This document shows, piece after piece, positions 7,851-17,028 of a DNA stretch of 53,999 bases. The translations under genes and the position numbers were made by a program. The stretch's first letter is position 1. Each line of letters begins with the position of its first letter. The stretch comes from Olivibacter sp. XZL3 (lineage in GTDB: Bacteria; Bacteroidota; Bacteroidia; Sphingobacteriales; Sphingobacteriaceae), in assembly GCF_004368405.1 (NCBI RefSeq), contig NZ_SBJH01000107.1:1-53999 (forward strand), given 5' to 3'. The notes under the pieces are model-generated. The model ran no database searches, was not told the DNA's origin, and was given only the letters and a program-made list of their open reading frames with translations.

Positions 7851-9614
7851 ATGGTTTCACTTTATAAACAATTTAGGTTGCTGGATTTTGAAAATAGTAC
7901 CAACGAGCATCTAACTGATCATAAACTGATCATTTATCAATTGTTTGTTAGATTATTCGGTAATACGACAGAAATGTGCAAGCATAACGGGAGCTTGGAA
8001 GAAAATGGATGTGGAAAGTTTAATGACATCAGTGTTAAGGCACTGAATGGGATTAAGAAACTGGGTGTCTCCCATATCTGGTATATGGGTGTTATTGAAC
8101 ATGCTACGACAACAGATTACAGCGCCTTTGATCTGCCTGCTGATGATCCGAATATCGTGAAAGGGCGAGCAGGTTCGCCCTATGCGGTAAGAAATTATTA
8201 CAACGTAGACCCGGATCTGGCAGTTTCTGTTGATCAGCGCTTTGAGGAGTTTAAAGCATTAATTGAACGCACACATGCGCAGGGCTTGAAAGTTGTGCTG
8301 GATTTCGTTCCAAATCACGTCTCACGCAACTATTCGGGGAAGGAAGCTCCGAGTGGTATCGTTGCGATCGGAGCCGAAGACAATACGTCGAAGTCATTCA
8401 GTCCGACGAACGACTTCTATTATGTGACAGGCGAGGCATTCCGTTCTCCGCTCTTGAAATCAGATGGGAATGATCGCCAAGAAGGGCCTGTGTTTGAGGA
8501 AATACCAGCAAAAGCTACGGGGAATGATGTTTTTGTCGCGAATCCAGGCTTGCACGACTGGTTTGATACGGTAAAGCTTAATTATGGCGTGGACTATCTG
8601 GGCGGCCGGAAATTATATGATGACCCGATTCCTCCCCTTTGGTATAAAATGTACGATGTTTTACAGTACTGGGCGGCTAATGGAGTGGACGCTTTTCGTT
8701 GTGATATGGTTGAAATGGTTCCATTGGCCTTTTGGGGATGGGTGATTCCAAAATTGAAAGAGCATTACCCGGAGTTGATCTTCATAGCAGAAATTTATAA
8801 TCCAACGGTATACAGGGCATATATTGAAGAGGGCAATTTTGATTATTTGTATGATAAGGTAGGGCTGTACGACAGCTTGCGGAGATTGATCGAAGATCAT
8901 CATGATGCTCATGTTGACGATATTACGAAAGTATGGAAACACCAATGTAACGGTTTTTCAAAGCATATGTTGCGATTTCTTGAAAACCACGATGAGCAGC
9001 GTATTGCCTCGCGTTTTTTCGCCGGAAACCCGTGGTTTGCGAAAGCTGCCATGGTGATTGCAACGACCTTTTCTTCGGGACCGGTGATGCTCTATTTTGG
9101 GCAAGAAATCGATGAACCGGCAGCTGGCGCTACCGGTTATAGCAATGATGATGGGCGGACAACGATATATGACTATACTGCCGTCCCCAACCATCAACGC
9201 TGGATGAATGGCGGTGCTTTCGATGGGGCCGGGCTGGATGAAAATGAGAAAGCATTGAGAAAGTTTTATAACCGGTTGCTTTGGATAGCGCGCGATCAGG
9301 AGGCCGTTCTACAGGGCGCTTTCTTTGAGCTGCTGCAAGGAAATAGCTGGTCGGAAGGCTTTAATGGAAAGACGTATGCTTTTTTGCGGTACACGCAAAG
9401 GGAGCGTTTGCTGATTGTGGCGAATTTTGAGCGTAGAAATAAACAGGTGCGCGTTTTTTTGCCGGATGAGGTGCTGAATTACTTCGGGCTTGATAAGCAT
9501 GAAGGACTTGAGCTGAGAGACCTGCTCTCTGAAAAAAATATTTATACGTCAAGGTTGGGCGATGGGATCGCCATGCAGGTGGTTTCTACTGATGCATTTA
9601 TACTGAAGTTTTAA
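7851..9614 (+). CDS. GH13 alpha-amylase-family glycosidase
   Basis: I chose ATG 7851 over the TTG at 7833, giving 587 residues. The four GH13 regions are visible: VVLDFVPNHV, DAFRCDMVEM containing the nucleophile Asp, IFIAEIYNP containing the acid/base Glu, and FLENHDEQR containing the third Asp. A C-terminal beta domain starts near residue 500 (LLIVANFERRNKQVRV). There is no signal peptide, so the enzyme is cytoplasmic. It probably acts on glycogen or malto-oligosaccharides, hydrolysing or transferring alpha-1,4-glucan units. It is followed after 34 bases by glycogen phosphorylase in the same direction, which supports an intracellular glucan role. The exact GH13 subfamily cannot be decided from reading alone. 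Confidence 0.85.
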   Translation: MVSLYKQFRLLDFENSTNEHLTDHKLIIYQLFVRLFGNTTEMCKHNGSLEENGCGKFNDISVKALNGIKKLGVSHIWYMGVIEHATTTDYSAFDLPADDPNIVKGRAGSPYAVRNYYNVDPDLAVSVDQRFEEFKALIERTHAQGLKVVLDFVPNHVSRNYSGKEAPSGIVAIGAEDNTSKSFSPTNDFYYVTGEAFRSPLLKSDGNDRQEGPVFEEIPAKATGNDVFVANPGLHDWFDTVKLNYGVDYLGGRKLYDDPIPPLWYKMYDVLQYWAANGVDAFRCDMVEMVPLAFWGWVIPKLKEHYPELIFIAEIYNPTVYRAYIEEGNFDYLYDKVGLYDSLRRLIEDHHDAHVDDITKVWKHQCNGFSKHMLRFLENHDEQRIASRFFAGNPWFAKAAMVIATTFSSGPVMLYFGQEIDEPAAGATGYSNDDGRTTIYDYTAVPNHQRWMNGGAFDGAGLDENEKALRKFYNRLLWIARDQEAVLQGAFFELLQGNSWSEGFNGKTYAFLRYTQRERLLIVANFERRNKQVRVFLPDEVLNYFGLDKHEGLELRDLLSEKNIYTSRLGDGIAMQVVSTDAFILKF

Positions 9615-9648
9615 CACAATTTTTAATGAACTATAAAAATGTAATTAA

Positions 9649-12198
9649 ATGGCAAAAATGAAGTTACCCGTTATGGATATCTCATTAGCACTGTCCGCAC
9701 AGAAAATGCCAACTGTTAAAAGCCTCGCGAAGCTGGCCCTCGATCTGCAATGGTCGTGGAACCACCATGCCGATGAAATCTGGAAGGGAATGGATCCTGT
9801 ATTATGGGACAAAACACATAACCCATGGCTCATGTTGCAATCTCTTTCTGTAGAGCCACTGAAGGCCCGGAGGAAAGATATAGAATTTTGGAATCACGCA
9901 CAGCAGCTTGCAACAGAAGCTATTAAGCGGAATACGTATACGACATGGTTTGAATCCGCACACAAGAACTCTGCACTGGATTGCATAGCGTATTTTAGCA
10001 TGGAATACATGCTCACGGAATCACTTCCGATCTATGTAGGTGGCCTCGGCAATGTTGCTGGTGATCAGTTAAAGGCTGCAAATGATCTGGGTGTTCCGGT
10101 GGTAGCTGTAGGCTTACTTTATCAACAGGGCTATTTCCGTCAGGAGCTGGGACTAGATGGGCGTCAGCTGGTGTTAAAACCTTCAAATGACTCCAGCCAG
10201 TTACCCGTAGTTCCTGTGAGAAAGGAGAACGGGGAATGGCTGCGTATAAAATTGAATTTTCCGAATGATGAGCTTTGGATAAGGGTTTGGCAGGCACAGG
10301 TAGGCCATTCGCGGCTGTTTTTGCTGGATACAAACGATCCGGCCAATTCGCCCATCCTTCGAAGTATTACCGGCGAAATCTATGGGGGAGGAATGGACTT
10401 GCGCATACAGCAGGAAATCGTTTTGGGAATCGGGGGATACCGCGTTTTAAAGGAGCTGGATATCCATCCACAGGTTTGTCACATGAATGAGGGGCATGCC
10501 GCATTTCTTGTACTGGAACGCGCGCGAGAATTCATGAGCAGTAAAAAGTGTTCCTTTGAAGAAGCGCTCTATGCGACAAGGGCAGGGAACTTATTTACAA
10601 CGCACACTGCGGTGTCAGCTGGCTTTGATTATTATTCATCTGATCTCCTGAAACTATTTTTGGGAGAATATGTCGAGCAGGAGCTGCAAACGGATTTATC
10701 GACTATTGAGAATTTGGGAAAAGTCAATCCGGATAATCCAAATGAGACCTTCGGTATGGCCTATCTGGCAATGCGTGGTTGCGGTGCTGTAAACGCGGTG
10801 AGCCGTTTACATAGCGATGTCAGTAAGAATTTATTTGCTCCTTTGTTTCCAAGATTACCGAAAAATGAAATTCCGATCGGATATGTCACCAATGGCATTC
10901 ATCTGCCAACCTGGACAGGTAGACCGGCCAAGGTGAGCTGGGAAAAAAATGTAGGTAAGAGCAATCTGGGATCCGGAGGGTCCGATGATCTGTCGAAGGT
11001 GTCAAAGATTTCGGCAGCCGACCTGTGGAATTTAAGAAACATACAGCGCGCGGACCTGGTGAGAGCGATACGCACGCATGCCCCTAAGCAATTTTATCTC
11101 ATAGATAAAATAAAGCAGCAGAATTTAAAGCCCGAAGAGTTTTTTGATCCAGACGTATTTACACTCGGCTTCGCCCGGCGTTTTGTTCCGTATAAACGTA
11201 ACAGTTTGCTATTGTATAACGAACAACGCTTACTGAATATACTGAGAAATCATAACGCACCGATCCAGATTGTTGTGGCGGGGAAAGCGCCACCCTTTGA
11301 TGGGGGCGGGAACGATATGATTAAGCACTGGATCGATTTTATTCGTGCCCATGATTTGGAAACAAAGGTGATTTTTTTAAGCGATTATGATATCGCATTA
11401 GCCCAACTGATGGTGAGCGGGGTAGACGTCTGGCTGAATACACCCAGACGGCCGTGGGAAGCCTGCGGTACCTCCGGGATGAAAATACTGGCAAATGGCG
11501 GACTTAATATTTCGGTGCTCGATGGCTGGTGGGCGGAAGCTTATGAGCCGGCTTATGGATGGTCTATAGGAAACGGATTGGAGTCGTCGGATAACGATCA
11601 TACTGATTATGTCGAAGCACATGAATTGTACGACCTTTTGGAAGAGGAAATCTTACCGCTGTTCTACAAAAGAGATAAAAGGGGCACTCCTTTGGAATGG
11701 GTAAAAAAAATTAAAGCAAGCATGACCGATCTTACCTACCGGTTTTCTGCTACCAGAACGGTCAAAGAATACACCGAGAGATTCTATCTGCCACTAACGA
11801 AAAATTATTTAACACGCGCTTCAAAAACGGCGGAAACACTGCGGGCAGAGTGTTTGCTGATTAAAAAGTTAAAAGCAGACTGGGGGAGTATTTCCATCGG
11901 CCACGTACAATCAAGATTTGAGGATGGTCACCTGACGTTCTCGGCATCGATCCTGCTGGGTGAGGTGGCGCCATATTTAATAAGTGTAGAGATATACGCT
12001 GATAAAGCAAATGGTTTCGATGAAGAGTGCCGCGAAATGTTATTGTCCGAAGTGGATAGTGCCTCTTCTACTGCGAGTTTTTCTTTGCGATTCTCTTCAG
12101 AAAGACCGCTTAGCGACTACACGCTTAGAGTTGTCCCAAGTGAAAAAATAGTATTGCCGAATAAACTGGAAGTGTCGTTAATTACCTGGAACGATTAA
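9649..12198 (+). CDS. glgP: Alpha-glucan (glycogen) phosphorylase, GlgP/MalP type
   Basis: The 849-residue protein begins with a phosphorylase-specific helical region (LAKLALDLQWSWNHHADEIW). It contains IAYFSMEYMLTESLPIYVGG near residue 105 and the PLP-binding segment EACGTSGMKILANGG near residue 605, where Lys forms the Schiff base. This is the short alpha-glucan phosphorylase family (DUF3417 N-terminus), somewhat longer here because of a C-terminal beta-rich extension of about 120 residues. It releases glucose-1-phosphate from alpha-1,4-glucans using phosphate. It is co-directional with the GH13 gene and ends at a bidirectional terminator facing atpG. Confidence 0.92.
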   Translation: MAKMKLPVMDISLALSAQKMPTVKSLAKLALDLQWSWNHHADEIWKGMDPVLWDKTHNPWLMLQSLSVEPLKARRKDIEFWNHAQQLATEAIKRNTYTTWFESAHKNSALDCIAYFSMEYMLTESLPIYVGGLGNVAGDQLKAANDLGVPVVAVGLLYQQGYFRQELGLDGRQLVLKPSNDSSQLPVVPVRKENGEWLRIKLNFPNDELWIRVWQAQVGHSRLFLLDTNDPANSPILRSITGEIYGGGMDLRIQQEIVLGIGGYRVLKELDIHPQVCHMNEGHAAFLVLERAREFMSSKKCSFEEALYATRAGNLFTTHTAVSAGFDYYSSDLLKLFLGEYVEQELQTDLSTIENLGKVNPDNPNETFGMAYLAMRGCGAVNAVSRLHSDVSKNLFAPLFPRLPKNEIPIGYVTNGIHLPTWTGRPAKVSWEKNVGKSNLGSGGSDDLSKVSKISAADLWNLRNIQRADLVRAIRTHAPKQFYLIDKIKQQNLKPEEFFDPDVFTLGFARRFVPYKRNSLLLYNEQRLLNILRNHNAPIQIVVAGKAPPFDGGGNDMIKHWIDFIRAHDLETKVIFLSDYDIALAQLMVSGVDVWLNTPRRPWEACGTSGMKILANGGLNISVLDGWWAEAYEPAYGWSIGNGLESSDNDHTDYVEAHELYDLLEEEILPLFYKRDKRGTPLEWVKKIKASMTDLTYRFSATRTVKEYTERFYLPLTKNYLTRASKTAETLRAECLLIKKLKADWGSISIGHVQSRFEDGHLTFSASILLGEVAPYLISVEIYADKANGFDEECREMLLSEVDSASSTASFSLRFSSERPLSDYTLRVVPSEKIVLPNKLEVSLITWND

Positions 12199-12231
12199 AT
12201 GCACGGTTCTTACGGAGCGAACATTTTATTG

Positions 12232-12313
12232 GCTTATGCTACAGCTTGTGAGTGATACCTGTTCTTTCTTAAAAAATTAAGAAAGGACAGGTATTCAAAC
12301 TTCTGGCATAAGC
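12232..12313. terminator. Bidirectional hairpin terminator between convergent genes
   Basis: The inner stem is ATACCTGTTCTTTCTT (12255-12270) paired with 12279-12294, with one G-U pair and an 8-base loop. An outer perfect 8-bp stem, GCTTATGC (12232-12239) with GCATAAGC (12306-12313), encloses it. It lies between the convergent glgP and atpG genes. Confidence 0.75.
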
Positions 12314-12330
12314 TCGCTGGTCTTGATTGC

Positions 12331-13227
12331 CTAACCGCGGGATAAAGCTTCTGCACCGCCAACAATTTCCATTATTTCATTTGTAATAGCTGATTGACGT
12401 GCCCTGTTATATGAAAGTGTTAATGACTTTATCAATTCTCCGGCATTTTCGGTCGCTTTATCCATGGCTGTCATGCGTGCTCCATGCTCGGAAGCATGTG
12501 AGTCTGCTAATACTTTGTGCAACTGGAGTTTGATAGATTTAGGGATCAGCGTTTCAAATAGCTTCTCCTTTGATGGCTCCATAATGTAGTCATATGGCAT
12601 GTCATCATTATCGACGGGTTCAGTGAAGCTATCGGTGATTAATAAAGGCAGTAATTGTTCTGTTTTTAGAAACTGAACGGCTGCATTTTTAAATTCATTA
12701 TATACAATCTCCACCCTGTCAAAGTGCGCCCGCAAAAAGCCATCCATGATAAATTCAGCAAGTTTGGAAGTATTCTCAAAGTTTAAGTCGGTAAACAGAT
12801 CAACAAAATCATCTATTAATGGATACCCATTCTTTTTGTAAGAATCACGACCTTTTTTGCCAATAGGAACTATTTTCAAATTACCTTTTCTGTGCTGCTC
12901 CATATATTTTCCGGAAATAGTTAAGTTCGCTTCCTTAATTACATTCGCATTAAATGCGCCGGCGAGGCCCCTGTTAGAGGTAACCACAATTAACAAAATA
13001 TTCTTTGGCGTCCGGGCTACCATAAATGGCGAGGATCCCTTTCCTTTTAGGGATGTAGATAAATGCGCCACTATCTCCTTCATTTTTTCGGCATAGGGCT
13101 TTAATTGGTTAATCGTTTTTGTCGCCTGAATCAGTTTTACGGTCGAAACCATCTTCATCGCTTTGGTTATCTGCTGTGTAGATTTTACTGAGGCAATACG
13201 ATTTCTTATTTCTTTTAGATTAGCCAT
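12331..13227 (-). CDS. atpG: ATP synthase F1 gamma subunit
   Basis: This 298-residue protein has the family N-terminus (LKEIRNRIASVKSTQQITKAM) and the C-terminal signature (ENAGELIKSLTLSYNRARQ followed by ITNEIMEIVGGAEAL), which form the rotating coiled-coil shaft of F1. The internal SNRGLAGAFN motif is present. After KMVS the usual AAKLRRAQ is replaced by TVKLIQATK, which is more divergent than most housekeeping copies. The gene normally follows atpA. Here no atpA or other atp gene is found on either side, and the 1 kb upstream is empty. It is either the detached only copy or a diverged extra copy. Confidence 0.9.
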   Translation of the reverse strand: MANLKEIRNRIASVKSTQQITKAMKMVSTVKLIQATKTINQLKPYAEKMKEIVAHLSTSLKGKGSSPFMVARTPKNILLIVVTSNRGLAGAFNANVIKEANLTISGKYMEQHRKGNLKIVPIGKKGRDSYKKNGYPLIDDFVDLFTDLNFENTSKLAEFIMDGFLRAHFDRVEIVYNEFKNAAVQFLKTEQLLPLLITDSFTEPVDNDDMPYDYIMEPSKEKLFETLIPKSIKLQLHKVLADSHASEHGARMTAMDKATENAGELIKSLTLSYNRARQSAITNEIMEIVGGAEALSRG

Positions 13228-14230
13228 ATATTTTGAAGTTATAATGTGTGTTCCCAGTATATAAGTAAGGATTCAGAAATCTGATTGAAAATAGATATGC
13301 ATGTATATTTAATATATCAAGAATTTACATTATAATGTGCTTTTATAACTCTTAAAGGCTTTTCAACCAACGCTTTTAGTCTGCCTTATCCGGCATGTCA
13401 TGCGGCGAGGCTTGAAGAACAATCTCAAAGAAAGCTTGGATACCCGATCTTTTACATCCGTCATATTAATTGATTTCCAACTGCCGATATCGAGGAATGT
13501 ACTCTCAATCATTCAATTTCCTTCCGAACACCTTTTATTTTCCGGGCAAATTTGGCCAATACGAACGATAAAAGGGAGAAGGATAACGTATAGCAAAAAG
13601 CTAAGTTAATCTCAGGAGTTGGTAAATTCATGTCAGTAAAGCTTTAATTTACAGTATCTGTATAAATTCGCGATGCCAAATATTGTCAGCAATAAGGGGA
13701 GCATTCCCGAATAAATTCTCAATCTTCGATGTGTTTACTTTTTTATCATTAAAGAAAGAGCCGAAGTCATTAAAGACCCTTCATTAATGAATAGTGCTAA
13801 TTTTTTACGTTAAATATTTTATTTCTTTTAGCGGTGTCTGATCGCATCAATCGGACCGCAATACGAAAATAGTTAAAAAAGGTTAGGATTCAAACTTATT
13901 TCTTCTTAACAGAAACCGTATTAGTCTCGTCTTCATGCTTCATTGCCAAGGAAGGAGATACTATTGGCTAATATCATCCTGATTAGGTAGTCACGTTGGC
14001 CGATCCTTTTCTTTAATTGTCGAAGAAATCATTAACGCGGGAGATCGTTAATCAGATGTGCTGGCGGTCTCTGAGTACTGTATATCACAAGGAAATACCG
14101 CTTTTGTTATAAGATCGACAAAGCATTTAACCGGTTAAGTAGAAATGATATTATATGGTTAGATTTCTAACTATTTTCTCTATATTTACGCATGAAGGAA
14201 AGGTCTGAAGGACTTGGGCGGACGCCCGTT
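13228..14230. other. Intergenic region with no supportable gene
   Basis: About 1 kb of AT-rich sequence has stops in all frames. I find no atpA remnant, RNA gene or clear repeat. The right end grades into the hdeD remnant. Confidence 0.5.
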
Positions 14231-14391
14231 TTTTGCCTCCTGGAAATCTCTTTCTCTTTCGTGATCTTGTGGAACCCGTTTCTATTAGAGCTCGTTTCGC
14301 GGTATGGATCGTTTTCGGACTTATCCCGGGAATCATCAATATTGTTATAGCCTTGTCTGTTAGAAAGGTGAAAGGGAGGACGGAACAGTAA
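14231..14391 (+). pseudogene. C-terminal remnant of a second HdeD-family gene
   Basis: Frame one reads EISFSFVILWNP, matching FSFILLWNP in the intact HdeD-like protein at 5005-5568. After a frame change near 14285-14290 the sequence reads FAVWIVFGLIPGIINIVIAL and ends RKVKGRTEQ at a TAA (14389-14391). The intact gene reads FVFWIGFGLIALGIINIILG at the same place. The N-terminal two thirds are gone. It sits 28 bases before a frameshifted SDR, echoing the order hdeD then SDR in the intact block at 5-7.7 kb. Confidence 0.75.
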
Positions 14392-14419
14392 TTAACGGGT
14401 AATTGTTTTTAATATATAT

Positions 14420-15239
14420 ATGTCGACCATGAAAAAAGTAATTGCAATAACAGGATTAGGGGGTATCGGCCTGGCCTGCGCTAGAAGGATTGGCGTGGGG
14501 TTTAAAATGGTACTGGGGGATTCCAACAAGGGTCAGTTGAAAAAAGTGGCCAGAGACTTGACCAAGGCTGGATACGATGTAACGCCGGTACTACTGGATA
14601 TTTGCAGCAAAGAATCAGTGGACACTTTTGTTAACGTCGCTGCCTGGGAGGGTGAACTTGCTGCGGTAGTCCATACGGCGGGCATCTCGCCTACGATGGG
14701 AAATGCTGCACAGATCATGGAAATCAACCTGATCGGTACAGCGAGGCTTATGGAAGCATTTGAACCACATGTCTCCTGGGGAACCACAGGTATATTCATT
14801 TCGAGTAACTCCGCCTATTTGGGTCGCCCGTTGACTGGGGGATGAGCAGCGGTCTGTAACAACGTTATCTGCTGTTGACCTGGAAAACGATGTGAAGAAT
14901 TGGTCCGTATCTACTGCTCGTGAGGCCTACGTCGTATCCAAGCTCGCTAATCATCTGCAAGTGGTCGCGGCCGCTCCGCGTTGGGGTAAGAAGGGCGCTC
15001 GAATTCTCTCAATAAGCCCAGGAATCATAAGCACTCCAATGAGTATAAGGGAACAAGAAGTTTCTCGTGAAATGGCATTCATGCTTCATAACACTCCTGT
15101 AGGGCGTATAGGTAATCCAGAAGACATTGCCGCAATGGTAGAATTCCTAATGGGACCTGGAGCTGGATTTATTACGGGAACGGATATTCTAGTAGACGGT
15201 GGTGTGACCGCTTTCCTGAAAACAGTCAAAAGGGAATAA
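14420..15239 (+). pseudogene. SDR-family oxidoreductase with a single-base frameshift
   Basis: The first frame (14420-14845) encodes the Rossmann start (VIAITGLGGIGLACARR), HTAGISP and FISSNSAYLGRPLTG. The second frame (to 15239) encodes STAREAYVVSKLANHLQ, SISPGIISTPM and the C-terminal TDILVDGG. The break coincides with a run of five G at 14837-14841. With four G the frame runs on as GDEQRSVTTLSAVDLEND into the second part, giving a complete protein of about 273 residues. The interval is 820 bases, one more than a multiple of three. The Tyr/Lys of the YxxxK motif are in the second part, so neither fragment can be active. A sequencing error in the G run is possible. Confidence 0.85.
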
Positions 15240-15581
15240 CAATTCGACCACTTTTTCGGCCGGAAATCCGAGAAACAAAATTGCTTTATATCGAATTTGC
15301 TTGAAAGCGTGTTTCGCCTCTTATTTTGCTTTTCTGGTTGAGATTAAAAAATCCACTAAACTTTTAATTAAGGTTCCGAAACCCATAAACCTATTGCAGT
15401 AAGAATTTGGTCGACAGTCATAGTTATAAAACTAAAAAATTATAGAGGTTCTTAGCAAACAATATATTATCAATTCGTCACATCATAACAACCTATAAAA
15501 TGTAGTAGGTAAATCTATATAATCTAAAGACTTTGCCTCAGTATGAACATTTACCTGTAAAGTTGGCTGTTAAATTCAACG
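15240..15581. other. Intergenic region, nothing recognised
   Basis: This is about 340 bases of AT-rich spacer between the convergent SDR remnant and the HD-domain gene. I see no hairpin with a T-tract, no RNA gene and no open frame of note. Confidence 0.5.
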
Positions 15582-16424
15582 CTACAGCGCCCGTATTTTC
15601 AGTCTTGCCGATGCCTCTTCGGCATTGAAGGAACCGAAACCAGAAAAGCGCTTGATAGCCGAAAGGGCTCCGTTGGTAAGGTTATGCCCGCGCAGGGTAT
15701 CTAACACCTCATCATCACTGCCCATTAGGTCTTGCTCACGGATGATATTCCAATACAGTGCGTGCTCCAGCAGTTCTGCTAGGCGGTGGTTGGCAAACAG
15801 GTGTCCCGGTTTGCGAAAATATTCCTTGTTCAGCGCTTTAAAGCGCTCTCTGAACCAGTCCATTGGTACTTGGTCTTTACAGGTAATACGCCCATCCGTT
15901 ATGGTAAGCTCATTTATAAACCAGCGAATTTCATTTAGCTCCATTAATCCGGCAGCGTGGGAATCACGAAGGGTATAATCTATACGGTCAGCGCAGAGGT
16001 AGGGGTAGGGCTGCTCGAGTAAGGGGTATTGCTTATGGAAGAGGTCTTCGGTACGGTAGCCATATTCCAACAGGATAGCCGGAATCACAGAGCTTTGTAC
16101 GACATCCTCAAAAATATGTTCATGGTAGTCCTCTCCCCTTCGGTTGAATACATAGTCGGCCACGTGCGAAAAGGCCGTGTGCGATACATCATGCAATAGG
16201 GCGGCAATCTGTTCTTCGATGCCTCCCCCCATCTGCTGCACAAGATACAAGACGCCTATGGAATGTTCGTAGCGGGTATGGGCAATGGATGGGTCGACCA
16301 AAAAGATGGCGCCTCCCTGATGAATACCCTTAAGCCTTTGTATAGGAGCCGATTCAATCAGTGCTTCAATAACCGGGACTGTTTCAAACTTGCCGTATAG
16401 GGCGTCGTGTAGTATCATGTGCAA
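15582..16424 (-). CDS. HD-domain phosphohydrolase
   Basis: This 280-residue protein shows the metal-binding HD pattern: TRYEHSIG (first His), LLHDVSHTAFSHVAD (the HD dipeptide and a following His), and CADRIDYTLRD with a downstream Asp. The layout, with an N-terminal MILHDALYGKFE and an APIQRLKGIHQGG segment, matches dGTPase/SAMHD-like HD proteins. These hydrolyse nucleotides, often dNTPs, in the cytoplasm. The gene stands alone on the minus strand. M1 and M3 are both possible starts. The specific substrate is not predictable. Confidence 0.85.
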   Translation of the reverse strand: MHMILHDALYGKFETVPVIEALIESAPIQRLKGIHQGGAIFLVDPSIAHTRYEHSIGVLYLVQQMGGGIEEQIAALLHDVSHTAFSHVADYVFNRRGEDYHEHIFEDVVQSSVIPAILLEYGYRTEDLFHKQYPLLEQPYPYLCADRIDYTLRDSHAAGLMELNEIRWFINELTITDGRITCKDQVPMDWFRERFKALNKEYFRKPGHLFANHRLAELLEHALYWNIIREQDLMGSDDEVLDTLRGHNLTNGALSAIKRFSGFGSFNAEEASARLKIRAL

Positions 16425-16513
16425 TTAAATATCGAGGGTAAAATAAGCCTTAAATAGGTTTGCCGGCCATATGGAAATAGAAAATACGGTGTGGGTTTTC
16501 CCACAAATAATCC

Positions 16514-16945
16514 TCAGCAGGGGATTTGAAACCCCGACAATTTTGCGTTGTACGCTGTTGAAATTTCCCAACCATAGCGCAAATATATGCTAATAAATTT
16601 AGTATTTAAAGCATTGTTAAAAAGTATTGTGATTCCGGGCTCCTCCCTCGATTGCGCTCCTTTGGGACGCTTCGCCTGATGAAGCAAGAGGCAGTCTCGT
16701 TCCTCGACAGCCACTTCGCGATGCTCTTTAATGACTATTCTTCTCGTAGCTCCTTTATGCCCTATTAGGTTAGCCCAACCGAGGCTTGCAATATCTTTAA
16801 AAGCCCTTTTTACCATCATAGATAAAAGGGCTTTTGGTGATTCTTCCCTCGCTACCCTTGTGGGCATAAAGTGCAACGTTTCTGAGAGTGGCATAGCTTT
16901 TGTATATAAAGCAGCAGGTCTAGGTTGGTTAGAAGAGTCCGGCAA
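16514..16945 (-). CDS. Unassigned open frame of 143 codons, doubtful
   Basis: The frame is open and basic with no known domain and no signal peptide. It overlaps a large nested inverted repeat (16753-16871), so its openness may come from repeat sequence rather than coding selection. The composition (many Arg, Lys and Ala with irregular hydrophobic spacing) does not look like a folded protein. I list it only because nothing else explains this interval. Confidence 0.2.
   Translation of the reverse strand: MPDSSNQPRPAALYTKAMPLSETLHFMPTRVAREESPKALLSMMVKRAFKDIASLGWANLIGHKGATRRIVIKEHREVAVEERDCLLLHQAKRPKGAQSREEPGITILFNNALNTKFISIYLRYGWEISTAYNAKLSGFQIPC
16753..16871. repeat. Nested inverted repeat with two sets of perfect arms
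   Basis: The outer arms are CTTTATGCCC (16753-16762) and GGGCATAAAG (16862-16871). The inner arms are AAAAGCCCTTTT (16799-16810) and AAAAGGGCTTTT (16824-16835) with a 13-base loop. Both pairs are perfect. The inner hairpin ends in T4 on either strand and could act as a weak terminator. Confidence 0.55.
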
Positions 16946-17028
16946 TCCAAAATGTCCGGGCTTTTCATTTTAACGCTCAACCTGTATGAGGCTTCAGAAT
17001 GTGCGGCGCCCGTAATTTATTTTTTACC

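Noticed and set aside
13400-13609. 69-codon frame upstream of atpG, tested as an atpA remnant
   Set aside because: No P-loop or other alpha-subunit motif in any frame.
16514-16560. Possible tRNA in the sequence with TTTGAAACCCCG
   Set aside because: No cloverleaf could be drawn and no acceptor stem pairs.
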